A DNA stretch of 64,000 bases from Protea cynaroides (taxonomy: Eukaryota; Streptophyta; Magnoliopsida; Proteales; Proteaceae), in NCBI GenBank assembly GCA_028583415.1, contig CM053269.1, positions 80,033,567-80,097,566 of the forward strand, read 5' to 3'. The notes beneath the pieces are model-generated. The model made no database searches. It was given only the letters and a program-made list of their open reading frames with translations, and had not been told where the DNA came from. Position numbers and translations under genes: made by a program. Position 1 is the first letter of the stretch. Every line of letters starts with the position of its first letter. Below are positions 10,441 through 21,589 of this stretch, one piece after another.

Positions 10441-12117
10441 ATGAACAGTGTCTACAAGCTCCACATTCGCTTCATCAAAACAGGTCTTCATAAGGACCAT
10501 TTCGCTCTCCGTCAGCTCCTCCTATCCGCCGTCCCACTCGTTCCAGAGAGCTTGCCTTACGCACGCTCCGTCTTCGACCACATCCCAAACCCCGACACTT
10601 TCTCATGGAACACCCTCATCAGGGCTCACTCACGTGCTTCTCCTTGCGAAGCCCTTTCCTTCTTCCATGCTATGCACAGGAATGGCGTCTCCCCAGACCA
10701 CTTCACCTTTCCCTTTGTTCTCAAGGCCTGTGCTCTCCTGCAGAGAGGCCAAGAACTTCATACTCTCATCTTAAAACTGGGTCTTGATTCAGATATATTC
10801 GTGATGAACGCTTTGATTCATTTGTTAGGTTGTTGTGGGTTGGTCAATATTGCGTTGAAGGTGTTTGAGGAAATGACCAGAAGAGATTTGGTTTCTTGGT
10901 CTTCGTTAATTGCTTGTTTTGCCAACAATGGTTTTGGGCACGAGGCTTTCGCTGTGTTTCGGGAAATGCAGGTTACCACGGATATAATACCTGATGAGGT
11001 TATGATAGTTAGTCTGATATCCGCGGTGTCGAGTTTAGGGACCTTGGAATTGGGTAGATGGCTTTATGTGTTTATCTATAGAAATGGATTTGATCTTACG
11101 ATTTTGTTAGGTACCTCTTTAATAGATATGTTCTCAAGATGTGGATCCATCGTGGAGGCACGAAGAGTGTTTGACGAAATGCCCACAAGAAATGTTCACA
11201 CATGGACAGCATTGATTAATGGGCTTGCCGTGCATGGGCAGAGTAGAGAAGCTCTGAGAATGTTCTATGAAATGAAGAGGTCGGGGTTACAGCCAGATTG
11301 TGTCACATTTATTGGAGTCTTACTGGCTTGTAGTCATGGGGGTCTTGTAGAGTATGGTTGTCAAGTTTTTGCTAGCATTAGAAATGAATATGATGTGGAG
11401 CCGATGCTGGAGCACTATGGTTGTATGGTTGATCTGCTTGGCCGTGCCGGCATGCTGACTGAAGCTTATGATTTCCTCAAGAAAATGCCAATTAGGCCAA
11501 ATTCCATATTGTGGAGGACTTTGCTTGGAGCTTGTGCTTATCATCGTAATGTCCATTTGGCGAAACGAGTGAAGGAGCAGATCTCTGAGCTTGATCCTAA
11601 TCATGATGGTGATTATGTGCTTCTGTCAAATGTCTATGGTGGTGTTGGTCGATGGACAGAGAAAGCTGGGGTAAGAAATTTGATGGAAGTAAGGATGATC
11701 GAAAAGAAACCTGGATGTAGTTTGATTGAGGTTGATCAGGTGATTCATGAATTTGTTGCCGGGGACTACTTGCATTCCCAATCTAAGGAAATTAGAGAAT
11801 TCTTATGTTCAATCATAAAAAGGTTGAGGGTCATGGGATATGTCCCTGATACATCTAATGTCTTATTTGACATTGAAGAAGAGGAGAAAGAACACAATCT
11901 TAATTACCATAGTGAGAAACTAGCTGTTGCATTTGGGCTCCTTAATGTTTGTGGCAGGAAGGCAATAAGGGTCACAAAGAATCTTCGGATTTGTCAAGAT
12001 TGTCATTGTTTCATGAAGCTTGTCTCAAACATTTATAACAGAGATATAATTGTCAGGGACCGAAACCGCTTCCATCATTTCAGCAAGGGAATCTGCTCTT
12101 GCAAGGAATACTGGTGA
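10441..12117 (+). CDS. Pentatricopeptide repeat protein, PLS class with E and DYW-type domains
   Basis: Single-exon gene of 558 codons starting at ATG 10441; the frame is open further upstream to 10378 but has no earlier ATG. The body is a series of 31-36 residue PPR motifs (for example SWNTLIRAHSRAS, MNALIHLLGCCG, TWTALINGLAVHGQ), which bind RNA one base per repeat. They are followed by E/E+ motifs (about residues 360-460) and a C-terminal DYW cytidine-deaminase-like domain of about 95 residues. The zinc-binding HSE and CQDC motifs (HSEKLAVAFGLL; CQDCHCFMKLVS) and the end HHFSKGICSCKEYW are present. Known members edit C to U in chloroplast or mitochondrial transcripts; organelle and target cannot be read from sequence. 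The last triplet is EYW instead of DYW, a tolerated variant. It seems intact. Confidence 0.95.
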   Translation: MNSVYKLHIRFIKTGLHKDHFALRQLLLSAVPLVPESLPYARSVFDHIPNPDTFSWNTLIRAHSRASPCEALSFFHAMHRNGVSPDHFTFPFVLKACALLQRGQELHTLILKLGLDSDIFVMNALIHLLGCCGLVNIALKVFEEMTRRDLVSWSSLIACFANNGFGHEAFAVFREMQVTTDIIPDEVMIVSLISAVSSLGTLELGRWLYVFIYRNGFDLTILLGTSLIDMFSRCGSIVEARRVFDEMPTRNVHTWTALINGLAVHGQSREALRMFYEMKRSGLQPDCVTFIGVLLACSHGGLVEYGCQVFASIRNEYDVEPMLEHYGCMVDLLGRAGMLTEAYDFLKKMPIRPNSILWRTLLGACAYHRNVHLAKRVKEQISELDPNHDGDYVLLSNVYGGVGRWTEKAGVRNLMEVRMIEKKPGCSLIEVDQVIHEFVAGDYLHSQSKEIREFLCSIIKRLRVMGYVPDTSNVLFDIEEEEKEHNLNYHSEKLAVAFGLLNVCGRKAIRVTKNLRICQDCHCFMKLVSNIYNRDIIVRDRNRFHHFSKGICSCKEYW

Positions 12118-13251
12118 CTTCTGCTTATTTTTCTGGCTTTTATCTTTTGTATCTTGTTTCTGTGACTATTGATTAATTGATTACTCATAGAGCTAATACG
12201 AACTGAAGATCCATTTCTTTCAAGTCTTATTTTCTGTTTCTTATTTTATTTTATTTTTTTCCATTCATTATGGTTTACACATGCAGTTAGATATTTTGAC
12301 AGTACCACTGTTTTATTCTGTGAAAAGTTACTAAAATGCATGATTCCTACAAACCACGGGTTTAACCATTGTTGGAGAAAACTGCTTTCATTTATTTGTT
12401 ATATCTGTCTGCAATGTTGTAACATTGAGCTTATTTTCTTGATCCTTCTTCAAGTGAGTCCACTTAGAAATGTTATTAGTTTGTATGCCATAACAGTATC
12501 TACCTTAACCATAAGCATATTTTCCAGAGAGTTATGAACATCAACAAAAATTTTTGTGGGAAATTTCTTGAGGGATCCAAGTGTGCCCTTACAAGGGTGC
12601 ATGGTTTTTTAAGAATTTACCAATTATTGACCAAAACATCCTTTCCAACAATGTTGGTTACATCTGGATTGATCTCTAATGAATTCTTGTAAATATTCTC
12701 TGTGTTAAATTCATAATTGATCCAACATACTTGGGGGGATCATTCTGCTTTGTTGCATCTTTGATTATGTTTTGCAAGATGCTCACAATCAAATTTCATT
12801 GTGTCATTATGGCCATTTAAAGACTCAACTAAAGAACCAATGTGCCACAGAAGAATCAGACATGCTATTATTAGTCTGCCACAAGTAGATAATATTACAG
12901 AATGAGAATGTTCATTGACGCCCCCCCCCTCTCTTCTCCTGAAAAAAGAAATAAATAAAAAAATAAAATAAAAAGACAATGAGAATGTTCTGCAACAAAG
13001 TCAGCCCTTGCCTCGGGTGTGCCTGTGTTCTTCTGTCCTCTTCTTCTTCTTCTCCTCCTTCCGGCAGTGGCAGTGATGATGGTCACTGCTACTCCTGCTG
13101 CAGAAACCGGTGGTAGAAGAAACCCTTGGGTTCTTCCATCGTTCCCAAAGTCCATGATGTATCTTCTCTTCCCTTTCTTTTGTTTTTAGTTTTCTTAATA
13201 CGGAGGCATGATCCCATGCTTCACACTGCATGTAAAACAATGTAAGCAGAC

Positions 13252-13254
<3 letters not shown>
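12118..13254. other. Downstream of PPR gene; no gene seen
   Basis: Contains the presumed 3' UTR of the PPR gene and AT-rich DNA. The open frames on both strands near 12900-13240 are driven by short C, CTT and GAA runs and look non-coding. Confidence 0.4.

Positions 13255-13297
<43 letters not shown>
13255..13297. repeat. (TA)n microsatellite
   Basis: About 21 uninterrupted TA units. Confidence 0.95.
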
Positions 13298-13300
<3 letters not shown>

Positions 13301-13812
13301 GTATGGGACTGCCGGACCTTGGAAATCCTCCTAACCAATGCCTTGACAGTATTGCACCACACTACCAATGAAGATGGAGAACGACACAACCATATTATGC
13401 ACAGAAATTCTTTGTCAATGAACTTTGCTGTTGAAATCTGATCGTAAAATCCTTGCTTTATAGCTGACTTGTCAAATTTGTATACTTGAGTATTATCTCA
13501 ATCAATGACTAACTATTGTACCTTTGAAATCTCGAGCTTCTCCACTCCTGCAAGCATTGTGTTCCCAACTTCCAGTTGGTGATGACCAGGGAAGACCTCC
13601 ATGGGATTAGATCATCCCTTGATATCTGTCCATGGCCCAAAGAATGATGGATTTTTTGCTGATTCATTTAAGATATGATGGATTTCTTGCTGATTCAAAA
13701 TCGTTAGCATTCATTCTGGACTGGAGCTTGGTCTTCTTTCTCATCATATTACTCACCTTTACTTGCTCATCTATAACAGTGGTCTTATTCTAATAAAATT
13801 AACTTTGTAACT
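13298..13812. other. Intergenic, nothing recognised
   Basis: No coding frame, RNA gene or repeat terminus found between the TA microsatellite and the composite copia element. Confidence 0.4.
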
Positions 13813-13818
13813 TGTAAC

Positions 13819-13897
<79 letters not shown>

Positions 13898-14245
13898 CCA
13901 CATGTCAACATGATGGGGAGTCTAAGATAAAAAACTCATCCATAAGACAGCTGGCCAGCTAGATGGCGCTAATCCTAAGATGGGATTAGAGCCATCTAGC
14001 CCATATCGACAATGGTAATAGACCCTGGTGAACGGAACTCCACAAGTTAAGGCGGAGTCTCAATTACATAGTGAAACTAAAAGAGGAAAGAAATACTTAG
14101 ACAAATGACTCATCCATAAGACTACAAGCCAGCTGGATGGCATTAATCCCGAGATGGGATTAGAGCCATCTAGCCCATATCGACAATGGGAATGGACCTT
14201 GGTTAATGGACCAGGGTCCATTCCCTTATAGACATATTGTTAACA
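13813..14245 (-). repeat. 3' LTR of composite copia element, internally duplicated
   Basis: Matches 20654-21112 at both ends. A segment of about 90 bp beginning 'actcatccataagac' occurs twice (from about 13936 and from 14107), while the part equivalent to 20735-20890 is missing. A (GA)n tract of about 69 bp occupies 13824-13892. Confidence 0.7.
13824..13892. repeat. (GA)n microsatellite in LTR
   Basis: About 34 GA units. The right LTR has the same repeat at 20691-20728. Confidence 0.95.
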
Positions 14246-14252
14246 CCCTTTC

Positions 14253-15730
14253 TCAAGCTTGAGCATATAAGTCACCCATGCCAAGCTTGGAGCAATTCAA
14301 TTGAAATGCCAGACCAAATAAAGACTTTGGCCAGATATCAACCAACTGAATTGAAGAGGAGACAAAGGGGCTGACCAGTTTCTTCTCAACTGCATTACGA
14401 ACAAAGTGACAATCAACTTCAATATACTTGGTTCGCTCATGGAAAATAGGATTACTAGCAATGTAAATGGCAGTTTGATTGTTACATAACATCTTCATAG
14501 GTTGAGTAATTGGGAATCCCAATTCTTGAAGAAGAAAATTTTAACCTCCTTCAGCAGCAATATGAGCCATAGCAAGATGCTTAGTTCTAGCACTAAATCG
14601 AGCCACAATAGTTTGTTTCTTACTTCTCAACGCGATGAGATTTCTACTAACAAATGTATGATAGCTAGCTGTGGACCAACTATCACCATCAGTGCTTGCC
14701 CAATCAACATTTGAATACCCTACGACATCAATGTGCTTATGGCGAAGATAAATAAGTCCTTTGCCTAGAGACTTCTTACTTAACTTAATATATGACAAGT
14801 AGTGTCCCAGTGAACTTGCTTGGGAGTTTTCATGAACTGGCTAACCACTCCAGCAACGAAGGATATCTCAGGTTTAGTAACAACAAGATAGATAATTTTG
14901 CTGACAAGTATCCTATATTGGTGTAAATCAGTAAAATCTTCGCTATTCTTGGTCTCAAACTTCTTATGAGGATCCATTGGTGTGTCAACCGGATTATAAA
15001 CAAGTAAGCTAGATTCGGTTAGAAGGTCTAGTTTATATTTCCTTTGAGAGAAGTGAGACCCTTACTACTGTGGATAACTTCAATGTTAAGGAAATAATGG
15101 AGGAGGCCCGAATCTTTCATTTGAACTGCTTGTGTGAGTAGGGTTTGACCTCAGTAATACAAATTTATCATCTCATGTAAAAATAATATCATTAACATAA
15201 ACAACTGTCGTTATTTTAAAATGTTGGTGCCGAACAAATACCTATTGGTCAAAGTAACACGGGGAGAAGCCACAGTGTGTAATAACAAAGCTAAAATTTT
15301 CAAACCAGGCACGTGGTGATTGTTTCAGCTCATATATATAGCTATGTGCAGTTTGCAAAATTTGGTAGATTTTCCCCTTGGAGCAACATACCTCAGAGGT
15401 TTTCCGTATTGTCTTTTTCCTCGAGATCACCATACAAAAAAGCATCATTCACATATATCTAATAAAAAAGGCCAATTGAAATTGACAACCAAAGAGGTAA
15501 TAACATGCAGAAAATTGAGACGAGCAATAGGAGAGAACATCTCAAAGCAATTAACTCCATATGTCAATGAACCCTTTTGCAACAAGACGTGATTTAAGGC
15601 GGTAAATATAACTATCTGTGTTCGATGGGAGACCAAGGCATCCATCTCAATATCCATAGTCACCTTCCACCCTGGATGAAACAAGGCTTGGAGGTGGGAG
15701 GAAGGAACAAAGGTGGTAAATATAGACAAA
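14253..15730 (-). pseudogene. Copia reverse transcriptase and RNase H, fragmented
   Basis: Minus-strand pieces in three frames. 15729-15242 carries the RT start (MDALVSH, GVNCFEMFSPIARL for the usual DYxETFSPVAK block, then YELKQSPRAWFENF). 14977-14780 carries FVAGVVSQFMKTPKQVHW. 14798-14541 carries IDVVGYSNVDWAS, the RNase H GYSDADWA block. 14522-14253 carries CNNQTAIYIASNPIFHERTKYIE, the CDNQAA..HERTKHIE block. The catalytic YVDD region near 15150-15240 is out of frame. Multiple frameshifts and stops; not functional. Confidence 0.85.
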
Positions 15731-15839
15731 ACAAGATTATAGGTAGAGACGGAGAAATGGGAGGTAGTAACAAACCGTTCAATAAGATATGTAATTAAGG
15801 ACTATTGTATACAAGAATGCGTACCTTTACGAAGAGCAA

Positions 15840-16700
15840 CTAGTAAATCAGGATCGATGGCAGTACCAGGGTAGGCGGCGTAGGGGCTGGAGTAGGAACC
15901 ACAACAGGAACCGAAGGACCAGACTTCTTGCGTTGTTGATAAACCTGTAATAGAGGTGGCGGAGTGGTGGAGTCTAATGGGTCATCAGTAGGAGTAACCA
16001 ATGGTAGTTGAGGCAAAGGAGCAGTAGGAGGTTTAATGGTAGGGATCGGTGTAGGATAGTAAGGTGTACTCTCAAAAAACGTGACACCAACACTAACAAG
16101 ATGACGGTGAGTAATTGAGTCATAGCACTTATAGTTTTTCTGGGTTTGGGAATAACCAAGGAAAATGCACTTGACGGATTGGGAAGACAGTTTGGTAAAA
16201 CAGACACAGCTGAATACACAAGGAGGAACAATAAATAAGGGAGTAGTAGGATAGAGAATAGAGTATGGAACCTTGTTATGGAGGACAGAGGAAGGCATAC
16301 GATTAATAAGATAGCATGCAGTAAGAATAGAATCACTCCAAAAATATTTATGAACATGCATATGAAACATTAGAGACTGAACAACTTCTAGGAAGTGCCT
16401 GTTTTTATGTTCAACAACTCTATTATGTTGGAGAGTGTGGGAGCAATTAGTATGATGAATCATGCCATTAGCAAAGCAAAAGTCTAAGACGGCAAAATGA
16501 ATATGTTCAAGTGCATTATCAGTATGAAAAACAAGGATAGAAGTACTAAATTGAACTTTTATTTCTTGGTAAAAACCCTTAAATATCTCAAGAAATTTGG
16601 AACTATCCTTAACTAAATAAAGCTCGGTCATCCTGGAATGATAGTCAACAAATCTAACAAAGTAATAAAAACCTAGTCTATTAGGGACATGTCATGGTCC
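15840..16700 (-). pseudogene. Copia integrase core and C-terminal region
   Basis: A 263-codon open stretch (16631-15840) with VFHTDNALEH (second catalytic Asp region), HNRVVEHKNRHFLEVVQSLM (the NGVAERKNRHLLEVAR block with the catalytic Glu), ACYLINRMPSSVL and CIFLGYSQTQKNYKCYD, all hallmarks of copia integrase. The upstream part with the first Asp is in another frame. A proline-rich linker follows toward the RT. Damaged remnant. Confidence 0.85.
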
Positions 16701-16729
16701 CCAAATATCATAAAGTACTAATGAAAAAG

Positions 16730-17300
16730 GTAATGAACTGTGGGATTCATGTCAAGCAGAAAAAGAGGAGCGGTGATGTTTGCTTAACTGACATTTTTCA
16801 CATTGAAGACGAAAGAGAGACTTGCAGTTGGGTATAAGTGACTTCATCATGGAGAGTGATAGGCGACCAATGCGGTAATGCCATTGAAGTGGAGTGGTAG
16901 TAGTGGAGGTGGTAGCAGCAGTAGCAATTGGTCCTGTATGTTTCAAGTAGTAGAGGCCAGCCTCTCAAGTCCGCCACCAATCGTTGCCCTGGTCCCAAGA
17001 TCTTGAAAAAACACAATAAGAAGAAAAAAAATGTGACCGAAAAGTTTATGGATTTAGTGAGTTGACTAATCGAAACAAGTTAAGAGGTAACTTAGGAACA
17101 TGGAGAACAAATGACACAGTCATAGAAGGTGTTAGAGGAACCATTCCATGCCCTATCAAGTGGGTGGATGACTCATCAACAAGGAAAACAGGGACAGAGG
17201 TAGTAGTGTTCGTAAAGGAAGTAAAGAGAATGGACTTATCAGTTATATGATAACCAGAATCAATGATTCATGGAATAGGGGATATGGTTGAAAGTAAGGC
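16730..17300 (-). pseudogene. Copia GAG-pre-integrase and protease remnant
   Basis: Minus strand 16946-16752 gives WHYRIGRLS followed by CEKCQLSKHHRSSF, the H-C-C zinc motif upstream of integrase. Near 17270-17250 the minus strand reads IIDSGYHITD, the protease active-site motif D-S/T-G. Frames are broken between them. Confidence 0.7.
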
Positions 17301-17399
17301 AGTACTTGTCTGGGCCAGGGTAGTGGAGATAGAGGGGCTTGCTTGTTCTAGTTAATGAAACTGCTGGAGTAATGCTTCAATTTGGTTTGAACCGCAAAG

Positions 17400-18015
17400 T
17401 TGCTAGGAGCAGGAGCTTCATCAGTAGCAGTAGAGTTGGCTAGAGCATAAGCCCATTCAGGGCGGCTATACTTATCCCATCATGTATCAATGTTGTGATT
17501 AGTCTTCCCATAGTGAGTAAGTACCTGTTGGCTTTATTGGAGCTGGATTGGCCACTCCCACGACCAAGAGGGCCACGGTCATGTCTTTGTCTTGAGGTGT
17601 GGCCTCTACTAGAGGAGGAGGCTCGGCTGCGGCCAGCATATAAGGTAGAATTATCTTTAGCAGTATTAGAATCCCTCTGAGGCCCCAATCGTTGAAGATG
17701 AAAGAATGTCTCATTGAGAGTAGGAATCTTCTCTCTAGCTATAAGTTAATTTTTCACAGATTAGTATTCACAGGGAAGACCAGCTAAGAACTTGGCCACA
17801 TGAAATTCTACTTGGAGAGCCTTAAGTTGTTCAAGATCAGTAGTGAGAGGCTGAACTACCTGTTATTCTTCAATGATGCCCTTGAAACCACTGAAATACT
17901 CATTAAGAAATTAATCACCTAATGAGAAGGTCATAAATCATGGAAATATTCTTTTCTTGGTCATAAGTTGCATGGAGTTCTGTCCATACAGCCGTAGCAG
18001 TCTTATGAAACATTA
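17400..18015 (-). pseudogene. Copia gag, C-terminal part
   Basis: Minus strand: from 18015 the sequence reads HKTATAVWTELHATYDQ, the 'A..VW..L...Y' block of copia gag. Further left is an Arg/Ser/Gly-rich stretch (17688-17510) and a decayed zinc-knuckle area. It is separated from the gag N-terminus (18382-18720) by the solo LTR inserted at 18016-18381. Confidence 0.7.
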
Positions 18016-18212
18016 TGTTACGATATTGCTAATATTGCTAGTTGATTTCTCTCCTTATTAGTTTATGGTTGTTTCCTTATTGGGATCTCTCCTTACTTTG
18101 AGAGCTTCTATTCTTAGAGTTTCTTGTAATAGCTGTATATCATTCTTATAAATAAAGAGCTAGTGGAGAGGAGAGCTTTTGATAATCGATTCCAGCATAC
18201 TGCTGAAATCAT

Positions 18213-18248
<36 letters not shown>

Positions 18249-18381
18249 CCTCTCTCTCCCTCTTCTTCTTCCTCTTCTTCCTCTTCTTCCTCTTCTTCAT
18301 TCCTCTCTCTCTGTCTCTCTTTCTCGATTTTTCTTGGTTGCTGGTTGCTGGTTTTGGTCTACTTTTTGTGAGATTGTTACA
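18016..18381 (+). mobile_element. Solo LTR inserted in gag of the composite copia element
   Basis: Begins TGTTACGATATTGC and ends GAGATTGTTACA, flanked by ACATTA on both sides (18010-18015 and 18382-18387), a 5-6 bp target duplication. Removing it joins the two halves of the minus-strand gag. It contains a TATA-like TTATAAATAAAG at about 18147 and CT and TTC microsatellites (18212-18320). A lone LTR with a TSD is the product of LTR-LTR recombination. Confidence 0.85.
18210..18322. repeat. (CT)n / (TTC)n microsatellite in solo LTR
   Basis: A CT run followed by CTTCTTCCT units and another CT run. It makes spurious Leu/Ser-rich open frames. Confidence 0.9.
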
Positions 18382-18720
18382 ACATTAAAGACAATAGAGG
18401 GACCAATACTATCCCACAACCAGGTTTGGATAGTGAATTTTTCATGCATCCATTCATCATAGGTCTTAATGGCTGTGGCATCCTTGGAGTCATTAGATGG
18501 AGGGTCATCAGTAAAGTATCGGAGTTTACCTTTAGAATGAAGGTAGGCTTGGACAGCTTGAACCCATAAGAGGTAGTTAGAAACACCTTTTAACTTAATG
18601 GTGGTAATTTGGACATGATGATGGCTACTGTCCAAAGATGTCTTGGAATCAGCCAGCTCGACCACCGGGAGAGAGTGCTCATAGATCAGCTTGACCACTG
18701 GGAGAGAGTGCTCGTAGATT
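18382..18720 (-). pseudogene. Copia gag, N-terminal part
   Basis: Minus strand from 18698: HHHVQITTIKLKGVSNYLLW followed by VQAYLHSKGKLRYFTDDPP and WLWDSIGPSIVFNV, the typical N-terminal copia gag (DUF4219/UBN2-type) pattern 'KLxGxNYLxWxxxxxxxL'. Interrupted after PSIVFNV by the solo LTR. A 39-bp tandem duplication ('gaccactgggagagagtgct') lies at its start (18655-18725). Confidence 0.85.
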
Positions 18721-18799
18721 AGTTCGACCGCTTTAGGGTTGTAAATCAGGTTGATTTACAATCAGGAAAACTACTTTTTCAAAAAGAAGATGGGATGAC

Positions 18800-18960
18800 T
18801 TTTCATTGTGGCCCTTTATCGGATTTGAAACGATGACTGACCGAGGGATGATCGCATTGGTGGTTTATGTCGATGATATTGTCATTATTGGAGATGATGG
18901 ACTTGGTATTGTTGCCTTAAAGGCTGATCTCAGTAAGCTGGACTGGCTTCCTTGTGACAA
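18800..18960 (+). pseudogene. Small copia RT fragment
   Basis: Plus strand 18806-18960 reads ALVVYVDDIVIIGDDGLG, the copia RT catalytic YVDD block and the following 'IxxLKxxLxxxF' segment. About 50 residues only, opposite in strand to the surrounding copia element, so it is a separate insertion. Confidence 0.75.
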
Positions 18961-19229
18961 AAATTCTTGTGCGGCGAAGAAAGTACTTCTATCTATTCTT
19001 ATTCAAGATCTGTATTGCGCTATTTACCAGTGAGTGGTATTATTGGACTAATCTTTTGGTGGGAAATGTTCTTCATTTTAGATAATGAAACCATTCCATT
19101 ACTACCAACCCAAATAAATACAACCTCTCTGAGATATACGGTCATTCATTCCCACGCCTGTACGTATAGATAATTTTTTTTCCTTATATTTCATAGCTAG
19201 GATGGAAAAAATGCACCTTTTTTACCTAC

Positions 19230-19519
19230 GGGTGACAGAATGGACATGGTGGAAGCACGCCCGTCCGGTGTGCTTCTTTCACGACATGCTCTAGTCCTGG
19301 ATGTCTTCCTGTGGCCTTCTAGCGTTAGAAGAAGTCGTGTCCGTCCCGGACATCTGCAACATCCTTGCTTTGAAGAAGGAGATTTGGTTCTTAAGAAGAT
19401 TTTTCCCTCTGCTGCACCCGGAAAGTTTGGGCCAAACTGGGAAGGACCATATGTCGTCACCAAGATTCTAAACCAGTTTGCCGTTGCCTTCGGCAAATTA
19501 GGTTCCCTTTTTCTATGAG
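19230..19519 (+). pseudogene. Ty3/gypsy integrase C-terminal fragment
   Basis: The plus-strand frame ends GDLVLKKIFPSAAPGKFGPN followed by WEGPYVVTKIL, the conserved 'GDLVLRKV...GKLxPxWEGPYxV' block at the end of gypsy integrases (Tat/Athila style). Only about 50-90 residues remain. Not functional. Confidence 0.75.
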
Positions 19520-20640
19520 GGTAAGTCAGGTACTTCACCCCTGAATGGGGTTAGTTGGTCATTAGAAAAAATATTGGCCATCAACCGTCAGCATATAACA
19601 GAATATACCTAATGTCGTGGATTTAGTTGTAATTTAATAGTCGTGGTAGGGGAGGTATTTGTAATTGTTTGAAACGTTTGGGGGTAGTTGTAATTCGGGC
19701 AAACGTCAGGGGAGGCAGCTGTAATTTTTCCTTTTAAATTTGATTTCCAACTTGACATTAAACATCGTGTTATCAAAAAATCCAGATTTTCATATCCGTT
19801 TCAAACAATTTCAAATGGTTTTAAAAATTAAAATCAAATGTCTATTTTCCTTGAACTACGTGGGGAATTGATTCTTGGAATTTCTCTGGGATATGTAGGC
19901 AATCTGGGATCCAAACCCTGGATTTAGTTCGTTTTCCAAATAAATTTTGTTTGTTTGTTTCTTTATTATATTCATTTTTTTTCTTTCCTTGTTTCTTTTC
20001 TTTCTCTTCTCTCTCATGTCGTGTGCGACTGGGTTCCAACCCGATGAGCGATGTGTATGTGTGTGAGATCCGATAGGCCATTTCAGGATTCGGTAACCTC
20101 GCCAGATTTGTTGATTGGTCCGTCATCCAGTCATTTTAAAAGACCCCTACACTAGTTTTACTTGTTTATTTACTTTATAACATATTTGGCTTAACTCTAG
20201 ATTAGGATGAATTAGCCATTTGGTTTAGGACCCCTCAAAGCCTTAGTCAGCCTTTGACCATAAATATGTCAGAATAGTAGAGTATAGGAAAGGAATAGTA
20301 TGGGAGACCGATTTTAGTTCTGGCGGTTTGGGTACTTAACACCTTCCCAAATCGTAAACTCGACAATTACACGATCTCTATAGAGACCAAAGCCAAATCT
20401 TGGGATGCGAGTCATTGGACATCTCTCCTAATGAGATGACGATTTTAGAGGTCCTATACCTTAATTTAGGTGGCAACTCTGATTAATTTTCATCCATCGG
20501 CATGGGTAGAAGAAATCAAATGCGAAAGTCGATGATCTTTCTTTTTAGGATAATCCCCTGTGTTTCCATTGGATTCCAAACACTTTTCTTTCATATGTCA
20601 CAAGAGAGAGGACATTTGGAGGAAAAAAACCTATGTCCTC
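19520..20640 (+). mobile_element. Probable gypsy 3' non-coding region and LTR
   Basis: Follows the integrase fragment in the same orientation. It ends with a 'ttaatttaggTGGCAACTCTG' type junction near 20461-20481, which recalls the LTR-end/primer-site arrangement of Tat-like gypsy elements. No LTR boundary or TSD could be fixed. Low-confidence assignment. Confidence 0.35.
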
Positions 20641-20653
20641 ACATCATGTAACG

Positions 20654-20685
20654 TGTAACAAAATAAACACCAAGAAGAACTAAGA

Positions 20686-20732
<47 letters not shown>

Positions 20733-21112
20733 CTGCAGTAGAATATAAAATCGTTTGCTGGATTCTTTCCCTCCCCTGTCCATCTATTTATAGTAGTAGA
20801 AAGCAACAACCTCAAGGGAATGGGACTGCATGACATCATTGACAGGGAGTCCCATAACTAATGAGATAAGAAAGAGAAATCCTAATCTAATAAGGAGAAT
20901 TGAGAAGGGCTCCACAAGATAAGGCGGAGTCCCAATTACATAATGAGACTAAAAGAGGAAAAAAAATAAGAAGATAAAAGACTCATCCATAAGGCACCCA
21001 GCCAGCTAGATGGCACTAATCCAGAGATGGGGTTAACGCCATCTAACCCATATCGACAATGGGAATGGACCCTGTTCAATGGGTCCATTCCCTTATAGAC
21101 ATATTGTTAACA
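20654..21112 (-). repeat. 5' LTR of composite copia element
   Basis: Plus strand TGTAACAAAATAAAC to TATTGTTAACA. Contains (GA)n at 20691-20728 and, on the minus strand, a TATA-like CTATAAATAG near 20787. Partner of 13813-14245. Followed by AACTT (21113-21117). Confidence 0.7.
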
Positions 21113-21589
21113 AACTTTATTGCAGAACACTTAACAGTTGCAGTTTACAACTACTGCCTCTGCTAGATTTATGTGCCTTTCCTCTCACATCTTCACCTAT
21201 AGAAACAGGAAATCTTTCGTTTATGCTGGCTGGCTGGCGTCATAACACAGCTAAAAGGTGATCTAATATTCTAATTGTAATGGTACATTTGCATTTGCAT
21301 TTTATAAGATAGCTGGAAGTGGGGCAATATTTACTTTCCTCATGCATCGAAGCTTGGTATGTATTGGATAGGAATTCCTAAGGGTGGGTCTGTATTTGTC
21401 TATGCATTTCCTTTTTGATGAAGATGAATCACTCATATGGTTAAGGGAACCGAATGGTTAGAAAGGGATGGATGCTGACTTGGAGATTCCTGTTTCCCTA
21501 TAAACCAGAGTCGTGGGAGTAGCTTAGGATTAGTTTCAGTTATTATATTTTATTTATTTCCATGTTTATCAGTTGTTTAGAGTCCTTTT

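Larger units (their letters stand above)
13813..21112 (-). mobile_element. Composite minus-strand Ty1/copia element with nested insertions
   Basis: Left LTR 13813-14245 and right LTR 20654-21112 share their termini (plus strand TGTAACAAAAT... to ...ATATTGTTAACA), a GA microsatellite at the same place and a long common block. AACTT precedes the left LTR (13809-13813, overlapping its first base) and follows the right LTR (21113-21117), which suggests a target duplication. Between them lie, right to left: gag (to about 18720), protease, integrase, RT and RNase H (14253-17300). A purine tract (minus strand GAGAAAGGG) abuts the left LTR as expected for the 3' LTR. About 1.9 kb of foreign DNA (18760-20653) separates gag from the right LTR and the primer-binding site is gone. 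The element is dead. Confidence 0.6.

Noticed and set aside
12740..13389. Cluster of small minus-strand ORFs downstream of the PPR gene
   Set aside because: Low complexity (poly-C, CTT, TA repeats) with no family resemblance.
15974..16357. Hydrophobic 127-codon ORF overlapping copia integrase
   Set aside because: Alternative-frame shadow of the integrase coding strand.
18163..18462. Ser/Leu-repeat ORFs
   Set aside because: Translation of the CT/TTC microsatellite inside the solo LTR.
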